From contig NZ_CP118574.1 in the NCBI RefSeq assembly GCF_028898845.1, positions 434,001 to 498,000 of the forward strand: a DNA stretch of 64,000 bases. Reading direction: 5' to 3'. Shown piece after piece: positions 17,081 through 25,769 of the stretch. Under the pieces are notes generated by a model. That model was not told the DNA's origin, made no database searches, and saw only the letters and a program-made list of their open reading frames with translations. Every line of letters starts with the position of its first letter. The stretch's first letter is position 1. The translations under genes were made by a program, and so were the position numbers. The DNA comes from Streptomyces sp. WZ-12 (GTDB taxonomy: Bacteria; Actinomycetota; Actinomycetes; Streptomycetales; Streptomycetaceae).

Positions 17081-17974
17081 ATGAAGAGAGTGAGCTTCGC
17101 CGAGTTCGGCGGTCCGGATGTTCTGCAACTCGTAGCCGCCGAGGAACCTCACGCGGGCCCCGGCCAGATACGCATCGCCGTGCGCGCGGCGGGTGTGAAT
17201 CCCGTCGACTGGAGGATCCGCGAAGGCCAGTTCCAGGAACTCCGTCCGATCGAGCTGCCGGCCGGAGTCGGGCAGGACGCCTCCGGAGTGGTGGACGAGG
17301 TCGGCGAGGGCGTCGAAGGGATCGAGGTCGGCGACCGGGTGTTCGGCGAAGGCGCCCACACCTACGCCGAGTTCGCCGTGTTGTCGGCCTGGGCCCGCAT
17401 GCCCGAGGGGCTGACGTTCCAGGAGGCGGCCGGGTATCCGTCCGTGGTGGAGACCGCGCTGCGCCTCCTGCGCGAGGTCGGCGTGCGGTCCGGGCAGACG
17501 CTGCTGGTCAGTGGTGCGTCCGGGGGCGTTGGATCGGCGGTGCTGCAGATCGCCCGCGACCGTGGCATCGCGACGATCGGCACGGCCGGGGCCGCGAACC
17601 AGGACTATCTGCGCGGCCTGGGCGCCCTCGCCACGACGTACGGCGAGGGCTGGGTCGAGCGGGTGCGGCACCTCGGCCGCGTCGACGCCGCTCTCGACCT
17701 GGCGGGCTCGGGCGTGCTCCGCGAACTCGTCGAACTGACCGGGGATCCGCAGAAGGTGCTGTCCATCGCTGATCTCAGCGCGCCGGAGTTCGGCGTCCGC
17801 TTCTCCGGCGTGGCCGGGAGCGTGCCGGAAGCGCTCGCCGAGGCCGTCGACCTCATCTCGCGGGGCGGGCTCCACATCCCGGTCGAGAAGTCGTACCCGC
17901 TCGCCGAGGCCGCGGCCGCGCACGCCGACAGCCAGGCCGGTCACACGCGCGGGCGCCGGGTCCTGGCCATCTGA
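17081..17974 (+). CDS. zinc-free NADPH-dependent quinone oxidoreductase (MDR family)
   Basis: A 297-residue medium-chain dehydrogenase/reductase. The GroES-like N-terminal half has AAGVNPVDWRIREG; the Rossmann half has the nucleotide-binding SGASGGVGSAVLQIA around residue 150. Structural and catalytic zinc cysteines are absent, as in quinone oxidoreductases. A second protein of the same type is encoded at 43862-44764. It is divergent from, and probably controlled by, the adjacent TetR gene through the palindrome at 17050-17068. Confidence 0.85.
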   Translation: MKRVSFAEFGGPDVLQLVAAEEPHAGPGQIRIAVRAAGVNPVDWRIREGQFQELRPIELPAGVGQDASGVVDEVGEGVEGIEVGDRVFGEGAHTYAEFAVLSAWARMPEGLTFQEAAGYPSVVETALRLLREVGVRSGQTLLVSGASGGVGSAVLQIARDRGIATIGTAGAANQDYLRGLGALATTYGEGWVERVRHLGRVDAALDLAGSGVLRELVELTGDPQKVLSIADLSAPEFGVRFSGVAGSVPEALAEAVDLISRGGLHIPVEKSYPLAEAAAAHADSQAGHTRGRRVLAI

Positions 17975-17990
17975 GCCGACTCCCCCGCCG

Positions 17991-18476
17991 TTGCACGGCC
18001 AGGCAAGCGGGCAAGCCGGATTGTTCGTGGCCCACCGGGCGAAGGGCGGAGCCCTCCACGCCCACGTCTCGCTGACCAAGCCGCAGGACTGGTTCGCCGC
18101 CGTCGACTTCGCCGACGCCGCCGCGGCGACGGCGCGGATCGCGGAGGAGTACGACGGCTGGGCGCCGGAACTCACCGCCCTGATCACCGCCGGCGGGACC
18201 GCACCGGTCCTGCGCCCCCTCCACGCCCTGCCGATCGGGCACCGCTGGGACCGGGTGCCGGGCCTGACCCTGCTCGGCGACGCCGCCCACCTCTCGCCGC
18301 CCGATGGGGAGGGCGCCAACCTGGCCATGCAGGACGGCGCCGAGCTCGGCCAGGCCCTCGCCGCCCACCCCGACGACGTCGAAGCCCCGCACCACCCCGC
18401 GCCCCGGGAGGTGATCGACTTCTTCACCCGGGGCGGGCGGGGGTCTACCACCCCAACGGCCGCCTCCCGCACCTGA
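17991..18476 (+). pseudogene. remnant of a TetX-like FAD monooxygenase
   Basis: The open frame encodes only the C-terminal third of a flavin monooxygenase: LTLLGDAAHLSPPDGEGANLAMQDG is the GD motif that binds the FAD ribityl chain. The N-terminal FAD-binding GxGxxG and the central DG motif are missing, and there is no credible start or ribosome site. The junction from AAHPDDVEA directly to PREVIDFFTRG also looks like an internal deletion, since I expect several tens of residues between these parts. It lies right behind the oxidoreductase gene. Confidence 0.8.
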
Positions 18477-18548
18477 GTTGGCAGACCCGAGAACGCGGAG
18501 CGCGGGGGCGACCACCTCGATAACCGCCCCCGTCTCGACCGTCTTGCC

Positions 18549-19064
18549 TCAGCCCGGCCTGTACTCCTCGTGCGGGATCGCCCGTTTCCACACGGCCTCG
18601 AACGCCGAGCCGGCCAGCTCCACAACGGCGGGTTCGGTACGCCATTCCCGCTCGACCACCTCGCCCACTCCGGAGAAGTGGGTGAACAGCACGGACGACC
18701 CGTCGAACATCCACAGGTCAGCACCGGGCAGCGGTATGTCCACCGCCCTGCGTCGAGGGAGCCACCGAATCAGCTCCCCGGCGGCCACGTTGGTGAAGCT
18801 GATGTCGTGCTCGTACCTGATGTAGTCCGTCACGGGCTCGGACACGATGCGTGCCCGCCGCATGCTGACTCCGCGTCCCGTCGCCTCGGCGACCGCGTCC
18901 AGGAACGGACGCCACCACGTCGACCGGTCCGCGGCGGGGTCGAGGCGCTTGCCGTTCTGCCACGCGATGAAATCGGGATCGCTGGGCTGGTAGGCGTCGC
19001 GCATCTCCAGGTGGACAGCGGAGTGCTGTGCGCTGGCCAATCCTTCAAGTGCCAGGTTTGTCAC
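18549..19064 (-). CDS. DUF6879-family protein
   Basis: A 171-residue protein with the DUF6879 layout: an N-terminal HLEMRDAY stretch, then VTDYIRYEHDISFTNVAAGE, IRWLPRR and a C-terminal FEAVWKRAIPHEEYRPG. The GTG start has GGAGG nine bases upstream. In actinomycetes such genes usually sit next to an XRE-type regulator or a DUF397 gene; neither is present here. The function of the family is not established to my knowledge. A short unassigned frame (19045-19146) overlaps its start. Confidence 0.75.
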   Translation of the reverse strand: MTNLALEGLASAQHSAVHLEMRDAYQPSDPDFIAWQNGKRLDPAADRSTWWRPFLDAVAEATGRGVSMRRARIVSEPVTDYIRYEHDISFTNVAAGELIRWLPRRRAVDIPLPGADLWMFDGSSVLFTHFSGVGEVVEREWRTEPAVVELAGSAFEAVWKRAIPHEEYRPG

Positions 19065-19216
19065 CGGCGTTGTCCTCCCACCACAGGATGTACTGACGCA
19101 TGGGCTTCGGTAGCCGGACGATCGACTCGTGACCCAGTATGACCATCAACTGGCTGGAATCGATCGTCAAGAGCGCCAATTCGGTCAGGCGGGCGCACGG
19201 CTGACGCTGCGCGGGG

Positions 19217-19699
19217 TCAGGAGGCCCGGGTGTGATGGTCCAGCAAGCGGGTGAGCAACTGCACGAGGTCGTCGCGTTCGGCCGGGGCCAGTGGTGCGAG
19301 GAGTTCGTCGTGGAGGTCGTCCAGGGCCTTGTCGAGGCGGCGTAGTTGACGGCGGCCCTTGGCGGAGATCGTGATGACGTTGCGTCGCCGGTCGTCGGGA
19401 TCCGGCGCGCGCTCGACCAGTTCGCGCTCGGCGAGTTCATTGAGCACGCCGACCATGTCGCTGCGGTAGATGCCGGTGCGCCCGCTCAGCACCGCCTGGC
19501 TGCCCGGCCCGAGATCCTGCAACGAGGCGAGCACGGCGTAGTGCCACTTGCGGGCGTCGACCCGGGCCAGCCCGTCGTTGATCAGCCGGTCCGACCGCAC
19601 GGTCAACTGCGACAGCAGTCGACTCGCCCGCCGACGCAGCCTGTCGGGCGTCCTGGGCGTGCCGTCATCGGACGTGTCCGCGGCTTCGTCTCTGCTCAT
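19217..19699 (-). CDS. MarR-family regulator
   Basis: A 160-residue winged-helix protein. DNA-binding part: LSGRTGIYRSDMVGVLNELAERELVERAPDPDDRRRNVITIS, the typical recognition helix and wing with the DxRxR motif. An in-frame ATG at 19717 is possible, but the ATG at 19699 has AGGA at a better distance and leaves the palindrome fully outside the gene. It is divergent from a dienelactone hydrolase gene and likely represses both through the site at 19720-19736. Confidence 0.85.
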   Translation of the reverse strand: MSRDEAADTSDDGTPRTPDRLRRRASRLLSQLTVRSDRLINDGLARVDARKWHYAVLASLQDLGPGSQAVLSGRTGIYRSDMVGVLNELAERELVERAPDPDDRRRNVITISAKGRRQLRRLDKALDDLHDELLAPLAPAERDDLVQLLTRLLDHHTRAS

Positions 19700-19719
19700 G
19701 GCGCCCATCCTAGCCATTG

Positions 19720-19736
19720 CGTTAGTCGGACTAACG
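19720..19736. promoter_or_regulatory. MarR operator palindrome
   Basis: CGTTAGTCGGACTAACG is a perfect palindrome with 8-base arms and one central base, directly upstream of the MarR gene and about 80 bases before the divergent hydrolase start. Confidence 0.75.
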
Positions 19737-19817
19737 ATATACCTTCACTCGCGCCGCCAACGTAGGCACGACCAAAGCAAGTTGAGTGGAAACCAAGGAA
19801 GAGGAGGAAGGGAAGAC

Positions 19818-20549
19818 TTGCCCATCAAGACAGTTCAGATTCCCACCACGGACGGCCGGGGCGACGGGTTCGCCGCCTTCCCCGACGGCGACGGGCGGCA
19901 CCCGGGCGTGCTGCTGTACGCGGACGCCTTCGGCATCCGGCCCGCGCTACGGGAGCTGGCCGGCGAACTCGCCGGGCACGGGTACTACGTGCTCGTCCCC
20001 AACTTCTTCTACCGGCACGGCCCGACGCCGGTGATCGCACTCCCCGAGCACATCGGGGAGGACGCCCGACCCGCGCTCGTCGAGCGGATCATGCCCTTGA
20101 TCAAGGCGCACACCGCCGACCGCATCCTGCGGGACGCCGATGCCTACCTCCGGTTCCTCACGACCCAGCCCGAGGTCAGTGCCGGACCGGTCGCGGTGAC
20201 CGGCTACTGCATAGGCGGCCTCCTGGCGATGCGCACCGCCGCGGCCCACCCCGGGCAGGTGGCCGCCGTCGCCGGATTCCACTGCCCCGTGGACGCCAAC
20301 GAGCGCCTCCTCGCCAAGCTCACCGCCCGGGTCCACCTCGGCCACGCCGAAAGCGACCTGACGCCCGAGACCCTCGCCGAGCTCAACCGGTCGCTGGACG
20401 CCGCGGGCGTCAACCACACCTCGGAGATCTATCCCGGCACCGTCCACGGCTTCACCATGGCCGACACGGATGCCTTCAACTCCGCCGCCCTGCAACGCCA
20501 TTGGGACCGACTGCTCCCCCTCCTCGGTCACAGCCTGACCGGCGACTGA
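19818..20549 (+). CDS. dienelactone hydrolase family protein
   Basis: A 243-residue alpha/beta hydrolase. The nucleophile is a cysteine in GYCIGG, as in dienelactone hydrolases; the histidine lies in YPGTVHGFTM and the acid in HLGHAESD. The family hydrolyses dienelactones in chloroaromatic breakdown, but many homologues act on other esters. The TTG start is chosen because the protein fold starts at PIKTVQIP and a strong GGAGGAAGG precedes it; the upstream frame overlaps the MarR gene and operator. Divergent MarR control is likely. Confidence 0.85.
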   Translation: MPIKTVQIPTTDGRGDGFAAFPDGDGRHPGVLLYADAFGIRPALRELAGELAGHGYYVLVPNFFYRHGPTPVIALPEHIGEDARPALVERIMPLIKAHTADRILRDADAYLRFLTTQPEVSAGPVAVTGYCIGGLLAMRTAAAHPGQVAAVAGFHCPVDANERLLAKLTARVHLGHAESDLTPETLAELNRSLDAAGVNHTSEIYPGTVHGFTMADTDAFNSAALQRHWDRLLPLLGHSLTGD

Positions 20550-20626
20550 GACTCCGCCCGGATACGACAGGCCACCCTCCCGCGCGCCAGCGGTGACGTT
20601 GTTCCGACTTCCGTCCGGGACGATCG

Positions 20627-21124
20627 CTACCCAACGTGCCGCTTGCGCGCATGGGTTCGCGCCTTCATGCGGTTGCCGCAGACCGCCATGGAACACCACC
20701 GGGCGGTCCCGGGGCGGCTGTGATCGATGAGGAACAGGTTGCATTCCCTGTTGGCGCAGGCCCGTAGCCGTCGCGGCAGTTCCGTGGTGACGCGCGACCA
20801 CGCGAGGACGACGCGGACGGCGAGCTCCTCCCCGGGCTCCGCCTCCAGGTGCCACACCACGCCTGCGGGCGAGACGGCCGGGCGAAGCCGCGCCCCATCG
20901 AGCGCGAGAGTCAGCTCGCCGACATCCGAGGACGTCCGCCGGACGAGCCGGTGCAGCGTGTCGCGCACAAGGCGCAGACGGTCGCACTCCTCCTTCACGC
21001 CGCGACCTCCCAGCGCCCGTATCCAGTCCGCCGCCCCCTCCCCGCTCAGGAAATCCGTGGGGCAACCGTCAATCACCGGTGCGCTGTTGAGCACGGCGAG
21101 CAGCAGGTCCTCGTCCTCAACCAC
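20627..21124 (-). CDS. CGNR zinc-finger (ABATE-domain) regulator
   Basis: A 165-residue protein. The C-terminal 45 residues form the CGNR zinc finger: CANRECNLFLIDHSR then WCSMAVCGNRMKAR, with four cysteines for zinc. The N-terminal part corresponds to a shortened ABATE domain. The GTG start has AAGGAGGG upstream. Such proteins are thought to be stress-linked DNA-binding regulators. It is divergent from an alpha/beta hydrolase gene across an 81-base gap containing a short TAAC-CA-GTTA inverted repeat (21176-21185), a possible binding site. Confidence 0.8.
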   Translation of the reverse strand: MVEDEDLLLAVLNSAPVIDGCPTDFLSGEGAADWIRALGGRGVKEECDRLRLVRDTLHRLVRRTSSDVGELTLALDGARLRPAVSPAGVVWHLEAEPGEELAVRVVLAWSRVTTELPRRLRACANRECNLFLIDHSRPGTARWCSMAVCGNRMKARTHARKRHVG

Positions 21125-21205
21125 GGCTCACCCTCCTTGACACGTCGTACGGCCCCACGCATGATCAGCATAACCTAACCAGTTAAATCCAATTAAGGGG
21201 TTACT

Positions 21206-22087
21206 GTGGTTGCTGTTCATCACCGGACCGCGGACGTCGACGGCTTGACCGTCTTCTACCGGGAGGCGGGCCCCTCGGACGCCCCCGTCCTCCTGCTCCT
21301 GCACGGCTATCCGACGAGTTCCCACATGTTCCGCCACCTGATCCCGGCGCTGGCCGGTCCGTACCGGGTGATCGCACCCGACCACATCGGCTTCGGCCGC
21401 TCGTCGGCGCCGAGCGTGACGGACTTCCCCTACACCTTCGACGCCCTCACCGACGTGACGCGCACCTTCCTGGCCGGCCTCGGCGTACGCCGCTACGCGA
21501 TGTACGTACAGGACTACGGCGCCCCCATCGGCTGGCGACTCGCGCTGGCCTCCCCGGAAGCGGTCCTCGCCGTCATCTCGCAGAACGGCAACGCCTACGA
21601 GGAAGGGTTCGTCCCGGACTTCTGGGAACCCGTCTGGGCCTACGGGGCGCAACGCACTCCGGAGAACGAGGCACGGCTGCGGCCCGCCTTGGGCCGCGAA
21701 GCCGTCGAGTGGCAGTACACCCATGGTGTCCCCGACCCCAGCCTGGTCGATCCCGATGCCTGGGAGCACGACCTGGCGCTGCTCGCCCGCCCCGGCGTCG
21801 ACCGGGCCCAACTCGCCCTGTTCGGCGACTACGCCAGCAACCGCGCCCTGTACCCGACGGTGCAGGAGTGGCTGCGGTCGAGCCGTGTCCCCGTCCTCGC
21901 GATCTGGGGCCGCAACGACGAGATCTTCGGGCCGGCCGGCGCCGAGGCGTTCCGGCGCGACGCCCCGGACGCGGAGATCGCCCTGCTCGACGGCGGCCAC
22001 TTCCTCCTGGAGAGCCATCTCGACGCGGTTGCCGAGGCCGTCATCGGATTCCGCCCGCGCGTACTGGGTGCGTCAGCGCAGGGGTAG
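21206..22087 (+). CDS. alpha/beta hydrolase of the haloalkane dehalogenase/epoxide hydrolase type
   Basis: A 293-residue protein. Oxyanion-hole motif HGYPTSSHMF; nucleophile elbow VQDYGAPIG, where an aspartate replaces serine as in haloalkane dehalogenases and epoxide hydrolases; acid near GRNDEIF; histidine in DGGHFLLES. Two possible halide- or epoxide-binding aromatic residues lie in the cap, but the substrate cannot be told from sequence. GTG start preceded by AAGGGG. It is divergent from the CGNR regulator gene, its likely controller. Confidence 0.8.
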   Translation: MVAVHHRTADVDGLTVFYREAGPSDAPVLLLLHGYPTSSHMFRHLIPALAGPYRVIAPDHIGFGRSSAPSVTDFPYTFDALTDVTRTFLAGLGVRRYAMYVQDYGAPIGWRLALASPEAVLAVISQNGNAYEEGFVPDFWEPVWAYGAQRTPENEARLRPALGREAVEWQYTHGVPDPSLVDPDAWEHDLALLARPGVDRAQLALFGDYASNRALYPTVQEWLRSSRVPVLAIWGRNDEIFGPAGAEAFRRDAPDAEIALLDGGHFLLESHLDAVAEAVIGFRPRVLGASAQG

Positions 22088-22358
22088 CTGAACACCAGGA
22101 CCCGCAACGGCTCGACACCGCGAGCTCCGCCAACGGCAGTCCCCGAGGAGACCGTTCCGTGCGCGGCGCGTGCCATGGGTCTGGCCGCGTGTGGAGATGT
22201 TGTGACATGCCGTCATGTGCCATCGTCAAGGGTTGCCACCCCGCCGCGGTGCGAGTTGCCTGAGATGTCGGGAGCCTGCGCGACCGCCCGTCCCGCACCC
22301 GGTCGGCCCACGACCGGGCGCTGAGCTCCCTGGCCAGCGCGACGGAAGGCAATGACAC

Positions 22359-23486
22359 ATGACGCTAGTTCCTCCGGCGTCTCCCGTTCCCCCGACGACC
22401 TCGGCAACCCCCGCGACCGGCGAACTCGACCTGCCTGCGGCCTGCTGCCACATCGAAGCGCTCCTGACCGAGTTCCTGGACCACAAGCGGACCGATGCCA
22501 CCTCAGGCGACCTGCCCGACGAAGTCCCCTCGGCCTTACGGGACTTCCTCGCCGCTGGCGGCAAGCGGCTGCGCCCGATGCTCTGCGTGCTCGGCTGGTA
22601 CGCCGCCGGCGGCGCCGCTCCCCCACCGCGTCCGGTGCTACAGGTGGCCGCCGCGTTGGAGATGTTCCACGCCTTCTGCCTGGTCCACGACGACGTCATG
22701 GACGACTCCTCCACCCGCCGCGGCAGGCCCACCGTCCACCGCGCCTTCGCCGACCGTCATGCCACGCATCACGGCGGGCAGGCAGCCGAGCGGTTCGGCG
22801 CCAGCGCCGCCATCCTCGTCGGGGACTTCGCCCTGGCCTGGAGCGACGAACTCATCCACACCGCCCGCCTCTCCCCTCCTCAACTGCTCCGCGTCTTACC
22901 CCTGTTGGACGCCATGCGCGCCGAAGTGCTGTACGGCCAGTACCTCGACGTGGACGCCACCGGACGGCCCAGCGGCGACATCGAGCGGGCCCGGGCGATC
23001 ATCCGCTACAAGACCGCGAAGTACACCTGCGAGCGCCCCCTGCACTTCGGCGCCGCCCTCGCCGGAGCGTCCCCACGACTGCTGGACGCCTTGTCCGCCT
23101 ACGCGCTGCCGCTGGGGGAAGCCTTCCAACTCCGCGACGACCTCCTGGGCGTCTTCGGCGACCCCCAAGTGACGGGCAAGTCCCGCCTGGACGACCTCCG
23201 CGAGGGCAAACACACCCTGCTCATCGCCCTCGCCCTGCGCGACGCCGCACCCGGCGACAAGGACCTGCTGCACCGCCTGCTCGCCAACCCCCACCTCACC
23301 GAGGGCGAAGCCGCGCAGATCCGTGGCGCCCTCACCGCCTGCGGTGCCCGCGCCCACGTCGAAGACCTCATCGGCCAACGCCGACAAGCCGTCCTCGACA
23401 CCCTGAACACCACCACCCTCATAACGCCCGCCGCCCTCCCACACCTGAGGCACCTGGTCGACACCGTCACCCGGAGGACCTCGTGA
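22359..23486 (+). CDS. polyprenyl diphosphate synthase (GPP/FPP/GGPP type)
   Basis: A 375-residue trans-isoprenyl diphosphate synthase. GGKRLRP binds the IPP diphosphate; the first aspartate-rich motif is DDVMD (residues 111-115) and the second DDLLGVFGD (260-268). Residues in front of the first motif (FHAFCLVHDD) set chain length; the aromatic residues there are compatible with a short product, but I cannot decide between GPP, FPP and GGPP. A terpene synthase gene starts 60 bases downstream, so it probably makes that enzyme's substrate. Confidence 0.85.
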   Translation: MTLVPPASPVPPTTSATPATGELDLPAACCHIEALLTEFLDHKRTDATSGDLPDEVPSALRDFLAAGGKRLRPMLCVLGWYAAGGAAPPPRPVLQVAAALEMFHAFCLVHDDVMDDSSTRRGRPTVHRAFADRHATHHGGQAAERFGASAAILVGDFALAWSDELIHTARLSPPQLLRVLPLLDAMRAEVLYGQYLDVDATGRPSGDIERARAIIRYKTAKYTCERPLHFGAALAGASPRLLDALSAYALPLGEAFQLRDDLLGVFGDPQVTGKSRLDDLREGKHTLLIALALRDAAPGDKDLLHRLLANPHLTEGEAAQIRGALTACGARAHVEDLIGQRRQAVLDTLNTTTLITPAALPHLRHLVDTVTRRTS

Positions 23487-23545
23487 ACACAACGGCCGCC
23501 TGAGGACCGCGACTCGGGGTGCACGTCACCGCATTGGAGGTGCAA

Positions 23546-24553
23546 GTGAGCTGCCCGAACATCACCGTTCCCTTCCCGCTGCGCATCAACGCGCACCTCG
23601 CCACGGCCAGACAACGGGATCTTGACTGGGCCGGGCGGGCCGGACTCATGTCGACCCCGCACGACGAGCGGCGCTACCGTTCGTGGGACATCGCCCTGCT
23701 GGTCGCGGGGTGGCTGCCCGACGCACCGGCCGACGGCCTGGAACTCGCGGCCAACGCGTTCAACTGGTGCACCATCTACGACGATCTCCACGTGGGCGAG
23801 AAATCCACCAACTCCCGCTACGCCCGGTCAGTCGGCGAGCCACTGCTCACCTACCTGGAAACCGGCGTGGTGCCCGCTGACGCCTCCCCCTTCCTCCTGG
23901 CGCTCCATGACGTGATCACCAGGGAGAAGGAGCTCTACCCGACGGAGCACCACGCCCGTCTGACCCAGAACTGGGCCGTCTTCCTCAGCTCGACCATGGA
24001 GGAGACGGGCAACAGGGCGAACCGAAAACCGCTGAGCTACCGCGAATACCGCGACTTCCGGAGGAAGACCGGGGCCGTTCACCTGATGACCGATCTCATC
24101 GAGGTGGCCAACGGCTACCACACGACCGCCGAGTTGCGTGCCGTCCCGGCCTTCCGCTCGCTCTTCGACTCGGCGAACGACGCCATCTGCTACATCAATG
24201 ACCTCTACTCGCAGACCAAGGAGGAAGCGGCCGGAGACCACCACAACCTCGTCTTCGTCTTCGAGCGGGAACTCGGCTGCACGCGCCAGGAGGCCGTCGA
24301 GCGCACCGTCGAGGCCGTACTCGAAGCCTGCGACAACATGCTCCTCCAGCGGTCGCGGATGCGGACCGCGTGCCGTCGGAGCGGCCTGACTCCCGAAGAG
24401 ACCGCCTGCGCCTTCCGGTTCGCCCACGACATCATGTACCCGATCTCTTCCATGGTGTCGTGGCAGCAGAAGAGCGCCCGCTACACCCGCCCGGACAACA
24501 CGCCCTACACGAGCGTCCTGCAGACCAGCGGCGCGCCACGGAAGGACAGTTGA
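23546..24553 (+). CDS. class I terpene synthase
   Basis: A 335-residue bacterial terpene cyclase. The metal-binding region reads DDLHVGE (residues 79-85), an unusual form of the aspartate-rich motif. The second site is the full NSE triad NDLYSQTKE (N218, S222, E226). The C-terminal ARYTRP supplies the conserved RY pair that contacts diphosphate. The GTG start has TTGGAGG six bases upstream; the frame continues only 9 residues further. Its partner is the polyprenyl synthase gene just upstream. The product is unknown; it is clearly different from the 2-methylisoborneol synthase at 36294-37394. Confidence 0.85.
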   Translation: MSCPNITVPFPLRINAHLATARQRDLDWAGRAGLMSTPHDERRYRSWDIALLVAGWLPDAPADGLELAANAFNWCTIYDDLHVGEKSTNSRYARSVGEPLLTYLETGVVPADASPFLLALHDVITREKELYPTEHHARLTQNWAVFLSSTMEETGNRANRKPLSYREYRDFRRKTGAVHLMTDLIEVANGYHTTAELRAVPAFRSLFDSANDAICYINDLYSQTKEEAAGDHHNLVFVFERELGCTRQEAVERTVEAVLEACDNMLLQRSRMRTACRRSGLTPEETACAFRFAHDIMYPISSMVSWQQKSARYTRPDNTPYTSVLQTSGAPRKDS

Positions 24554-24602
24554 TCCCCACGCCTCCGCCTCCCCGTCACGTACGGCTCCGCGGCGACACC
24601 CA

Positions 24603-25520
24603 TCAGCAGGGCTTCCGCGCCACTCCGGTCCCGCGGTACCGGGGAGCGAATTCCTCCTCCACGAACCGTTCAACGGAGGTTGGGGTGGAGGTACGGGCGG
24701 TACGGGGCTGCTGCATGCGCGTGTGCCGAAGATTGAGCGACGTGCCGACCTCGGCCATCATGTCCGCGACGTTGGCGGACACACCGTTTCTCCGCAGTTC
24801 CGCGTGGAAGCGGTCGATGCCGACCTGCTCGTAGCTGAGGTCGTCAGCGCCGACGGCCTTCGCGATCACGGCCGTCGCTTCCCGCATGCTCACATCGCGT
24901 TGGCCCTGGAGCTCCAGGACCCCCCTACCGCGCCACCTCCCGTTGGCCAGTTCGTCCGCCGCTCGGCCGCCGATGTCGCGAGTGGCGACGAAGGGCAGCG
25001 GAAGGTCGGGGGCGAACGGGGCGCGGATGCGGTGGAGTTCCCTGGCGGTACCGATGTGGTCCAACAGGTTCTCCATGAAGTAGCCGGCCCGCAACCACAA
25101 CGTGTTGACTCCGGGGATGGCCGAGAGTCGCTGCTCGAACCGGTGGAGCCCTGCCACCGGGCCGTTGCCCGCGGCGTGTTGGGCTCCCCAGCTGCTGAGC
25201 CCGACGACGCGGGTCACACCGGACGCGGTGACCGCCTCGCCAAGGGAGGTCGCCACCTGGTCCTGAAAGGCGCCGAAGTCGGGGTGATCGGGGAGGTAGT
25301 TGGGCTGGATCACCGCGTACACGCCGTCCGCGCCACGGATAGCGTCTGTCAGCGCAGCGGTATCGGCCTGATCGGCTTCCCACACCTCAGCGCCCCGCTC
25401 GGCGAGGTCGGCGAGCCGACGGGCCGAACGGCCGACGGCTCGGACGGCACACCCCTGCGCAAGCAGGCGCACAGCGGCGGCCCGCCCAGTACGCCCACTG
25501 GCACCGGTGATGACGAACAT
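24603..25520 (-). CDS. NmrA-like NAD(P)-binding reductase
   Basis: A 305-residue atypical short-chain dehydrogenase. It begins with the Rossmann motif MFVITGASGRTGRAAA, has the SSWGAQ segment and lacks the YxxxK pair, as in NmrA/YwnB/quinone-sensor proteins. It may reduce quinones or sense the NADPH state. GGGAGGA precedes the ATG. Its promoter region carries five 13-bp tandem repeats, and an XRE-family regulator gene is divergent on the other side, its likely controller. Confidence 0.8.
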   Translation of the reverse strand: MFVITGASGRTGRAAAVRLLAQGCAVRAVGRSARRLADLAERGAEVWEADQADTAALTDAIRGADGVYAVIQPNYLPDHPDFGAFQDQVATSLGEAVTASGVTRVVGLSSWGAQHAAGNGPVAGLHRFEQRLSAIPGVNTLWLRAGYFMENLLDHIGTARELHRIRAPFAPDLPLPFVATRDIGGRAADELANGRWRGRGVLELQGQRDVSMREATAVIAKAVGADDLSYEQVGIDRFHAELRRNGVSANVADMMAEVGTSLNLRHTRMQQPRTARTSTPTSVERFVEEEFAPRYRGTGVARKPC

Positions 25521-25537
25521 GAACTGTCCTCCCTTTT

Positions 25538-25602
25538 CTCGGGTTCTGTACTCGGGTTCTGTACTCGGGTTGTCTAGTCGAGTTCTGTAGTTGGGTTCTG
25601 TA
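25538..25602. repeat. five 13-bp tandem repeats (iterons) in a divergent promoter
   Basis: Units read CTCGGGTTCTGTA, CTCGGGTTCTGTA, CTCGGGTTGTCTA, GTCGAGTTCTGTA and GTTGGGTTCTGTA with no spacers. They lie between the NmrA-like gene and the XRE regulator gene and are probably an array of regulator binding sites. Confidence 0.85.
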
Positions 25603-25769
25603 GTTGGTGGCATCGGGCGCCCTGATCTGTGGCTATGCACCGAGCTCCCGGCACGCATCGGCGCACGGTAGTCATTCCGACTGGCCGGACGGGTAGGAGT
25701 GCCGCACCCACTCCACGCGCGCGTCCATGCCCCGCACTGCGGCGAACGCCGCTTCCTTATGCTGCCGGC

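Noticed and set aside
19045..19440. 131-codon minus-strand frame overlapping the MarR gene
   Set aside because: Most of it is a shadow of the MarR gene. Only the last 33 codons (from 19146) lie outside, and they have no recognised similarity; kept as a remark in the findings.
25538..25602. Iterons as a CRISPR-like array
   Set aside because: Units are 13 bases and gapless; there are no spacers and no cas genes. The same applies to the 17-bp array at 60850-60934.
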